The notes under the pieces: generated by a model
Database searches by the model: none
Seen by the model: the letters and a program-made list of their open reading frames with translations, nothing else
Told to the model about the DNA's origin: nothing
Program-made: the position numbers and the translations under genes
In this document: positions 62,138 through 64,000 of the stretch, piece after piece
Layout: each line of letters opens with the position of its first letter
How positions within the stretch are numbered: position 1 is the first letter of the stretch
From: Burkholderiales bacterium
Lineage (GTDB): Bacteria; Pseudomonadota; Gammaproteobacteria; Burkholderiales; Burkholderiaceae_C
Assembly: GCA_016703325.1 (NCBI GenBank)
Contig: JADJCH010000007.1
Location: 130,193-194,192, forward strand
Length of the DNA stretch: 64,000 nucleotides
Direction: 5' to 3'

Positions 62138-64000
62138 GCGGCCTCGTCGGCACCCAGTCGCCGGAGTTCGCTGCGGATGATTTCCTTCGACTTCAAAGGC
62201 TCGCCCTCGGAGCGAAGCCGGGGCCATGCGTCCTCGACAGCGATCCGCAGCGCCTCCAGGTCTTCCGGCCTCGTGTCATGCCGATCCCGGATCTTGCGCA
62301 GTAGTTTGGTCGATAGGACGTGGTTTATCGCTTCGGTCAAGGTGCCATTATTTGCCAACATGACCGGAACGAAGTCAAGCATTTGCCGTTCCAGGCGATT
62401 GCCCCAGCCGACCCGGAATCGGCGTCCCCAGGATGTCGGCGAAGGAACCGTCCACGAACCGATAGGCATCCGTGGCTTGCTTCTGGTACAGGCCCTGAGC
62501 TGCAGAGAAGGCCCCTGCAAAGCAGTCAGAGAAACGGGCGGCCGCGCCTTTCGACCGTTTGGGCTTGAAGAACTCCCGATGACGGGGAAGTTCCATCACA
62601 TGTGCACGGTCGTAGGTCTTGTCCGCAAAGTCCTTCGTCGTTTCATCATGATTCGCTGTACCTACGAACCAGACATTGCCAGGCAGCGGAAGCGTCCGAC
62701 CGTTCTGAAGCAAGGCAGGAGCCGGTTCTACGGATGCGGTCATCAGATCCAGCTTCTGGTGCTGGGGTCCTGTTCGAGTGCTGACAACAAGTCTGCGAAG
62801 TACTGTTCCGGATGGGAAAGGTTCATCTCGTCCAGGACCACGATGTATACGCTGTTCGCATAACGCGGACACTGAGCCCTGTAGAGCGCCTGCAGGAACT
62901 CCGCTTCGTAGAAGCGCCGCTCGAAAGCATTGAAGTGGCCGATCAAATCTTGACGGACTCTCCATCCTGCCTGCACCTCGACCAACGTCGACCCGGCGCC
63001 AAGCGCACGGGCCATGGCAAGCGGCAGGCTCGTCTTTCCTGTGCCGCTGATGCCCTGCAGCAGATGGAGCCTGCTCATGGCCATACCGGCCAGGAAACAG
63101 CGGATATCGGAAAGGGAGTAGTGCAGAACCTTGCTGGAAGCTGGATCAATGGCGATCCGCTGCTGGAGGTCCTCGCAGAAGGCACTGAGGTCGGGAATCT
63201 CGTCGTACATCGGCGGGCTGACCTGAAGCGCCTCGTCCCTGTCCATCTCGCTGCACGATGGGAAGGGGCTCACGCCATCGGAGCGCCGGATTCGATCATC
63301 CACATCCTTCCTCAGCTCCTCCAGGGCGGCCTGAAGCAAGTCCCTGCCAGTCTCCAGTGCAGCCTTCTGATCTCGCAGCGACTCCATCTCGGTGACGGCA
63401 ATCGAGGACCGGCTACCGCAGCACGACTGGAAATCAGCTCCTGGGACAGGCGCGCACGATCGGCTTCCCACTCTTCCTGGGCACGCTCCAGCGTTTCCAG
63501 GCGCGCGACCATGTCCTCGCTCGGACGCTTGGCCAGGCGATCGGCCAGAGACTTCTCTCCTTCGATCAGGTTGTCCAACTCCCGCTTGACCTCGCTGAGA
63601 GGTCTGTTGCCCAGTGCACGTTCTGCCTCCTCGCGTTCGCGCAGCCTCTCGTAGAGTGCGTCGCGCTCGGTCCGTGCGGCATCGAGCCGAGCTTCCAAGT
63701 CACGGTACTTGGCGCCGGCGTCTTCCAACAGTGCGCCGGCTCGCTGTTGCACCCGCAGGTCGAAGGCTGCGCGATCTTCGGCCATAACTTGCCAGTACAT
63801 CCAACTTCGCCTGCGCTTCTTGACATCAGTGCGGGCTCGCGAGCTTTCGATCTCGAACTGCCGCTGTTGCTCATCCAGCTCCGCTGCGACCTTGAGGTGC
63901 GCGGCGTTCTGCTCGGCCCTGAGGGCTTCGAGATCTGCGCGGACCTTGATGTCCTGCTCCGTGCCAGCGCGAGTCCCATTCAGCACGTTCGGTCGCCATC
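62134..64000 (-). pseudogene. Coiled-coil McrB-type AAA+ ATPase, frameshifted, runs off window
   Basis: The gene enters from the right edge and is read in four successive frames with switches near 63410, 62768 and 62425. The N-terminal visible part (about 63470-64000) is a long charged coiled coil (LEARLDAARTERDALYERL and similar). Then comes the AAA+ core: Walker A GISGTGKTSLP, Walker B VYIVVLDEMNLSHPEQYF, and the McrB-like sensor VGTANHDETTKDFADKTYDRAHV. The C-terminal helical part ends at 62134. The switches at 62768 and 62425 lie at C and G runs (CCC for CCCC, GGGG for GGG). A coiled coil joined to an McrB-like ATPase is the hallmark of CnuB in CoCoNuT-type systems. First visible gene of the operon. 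Confidence 0.75.

Overview
The window is GC-rich chromosomal DNA from a betaproteobacterium, most likely of the order Burkholderiales (Sphaerotilus/Leptothrix/Ideonella/Rubrivivax-like; this is inference). The reasons are a phaC-phaA-phaB polyhydroxybutyrate operon, an aerobic anthraniloyl-CoA pathway, tolB-pal-cpoB, a PEP-CTERM protein and the codon bias. From about 55.2 kb to the right edge the base composition is visibly less GC-rich and the genes are of the accessory type.

Layout. 0-0.8 kb: end of an Xre/MbcA/ParS-type antitoxin and its RES toxin. 0.8-11.5 kb: a divergent tryptophan-catabolism locus. A MarR regulator and kynB-kynU-kynA read left (tryptophan to anthranilate). A six-gene operon reads right (CoA ligase, 2-aminobenzoyl-CoA monooxygenase/reductase, acyl-CoA dehydrogenase, enoyl-CoA hydratase, SDR dehydrogenase, RidA-like protein) and would carry anthranilate through its CoA thioester. 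A 20-bp perfect palindrome between the two arms is the obvious operator. 11.5-31.4 kb: housekeeping genes (VF530, cold-shock protein, trypsin-like protease, mnmC, MFS, DHH phosphoesterase, rmuC, thioesterase, yceH, SDR, PAS-GGDEF-EAL, ETF-ubiquinone oxidoreductase, enoyl-CoA hydratase, lytic transglycosylase, ABC-F, radical SAM). 31.4-33.8 kb: asparaginase and lexA, divergent around two LexA boxes; a third LexA box precedes the radical SAM gene. 33.9-40.4 kb: phaCAB, pgeF, maiA, NUDIX. 40.4-50 kb: a type I secretion ABC transporter and membrane fusion protein followed by a giant LapA-like repeat adhesin. 50-51.3 kb: PEP-CTERM protein and three tRNA-Lys genes. 51.4-55.1 kb: tcdA, cpoB, pal, tolB. 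55.2-64 kb: an accessory island.

The island carries a tightly coupled leftward operon: a coiled-coil AAA+ ATPase of McrB type (running off the right edge), a DUF2357/McrC-like protein with C-terminal zinc ribbons, a 60-codon ORF linked by ATGA overlaps at both ends, a 549-aa protein of unknown family, and an 847-aa HKD (phospholipase D-type) protein. Gene content and coupling suggest an uncharacterised McrBC/CoCoNuT-like anti-invader system. Its left boundary carries a 15-bp sequence matching the expected 3' end of guaA, a common island attachment site, and tolB lacks the usual tolQRA upstream.

Three cautions and patterns run through the window. (1) Several clear homologues are frameshifted or have a stop (two anthranilate genes, the adhesin, the transglycosylase N-terminus, the AAA+ protein three times, and an amber codon in the DUF2357 gene). 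About half of the shifts lie at short G or C runs, so sequencing error must be excluded before calling decay. (2) Three unrelated genes (mnmC, the GGDEF-EAL gene and the asparaginase gene) have their own 3' ends, stop codon included, duplicated in short direct repeats. (3) Most genes sit in tight operons with ATGA-type overlaps.
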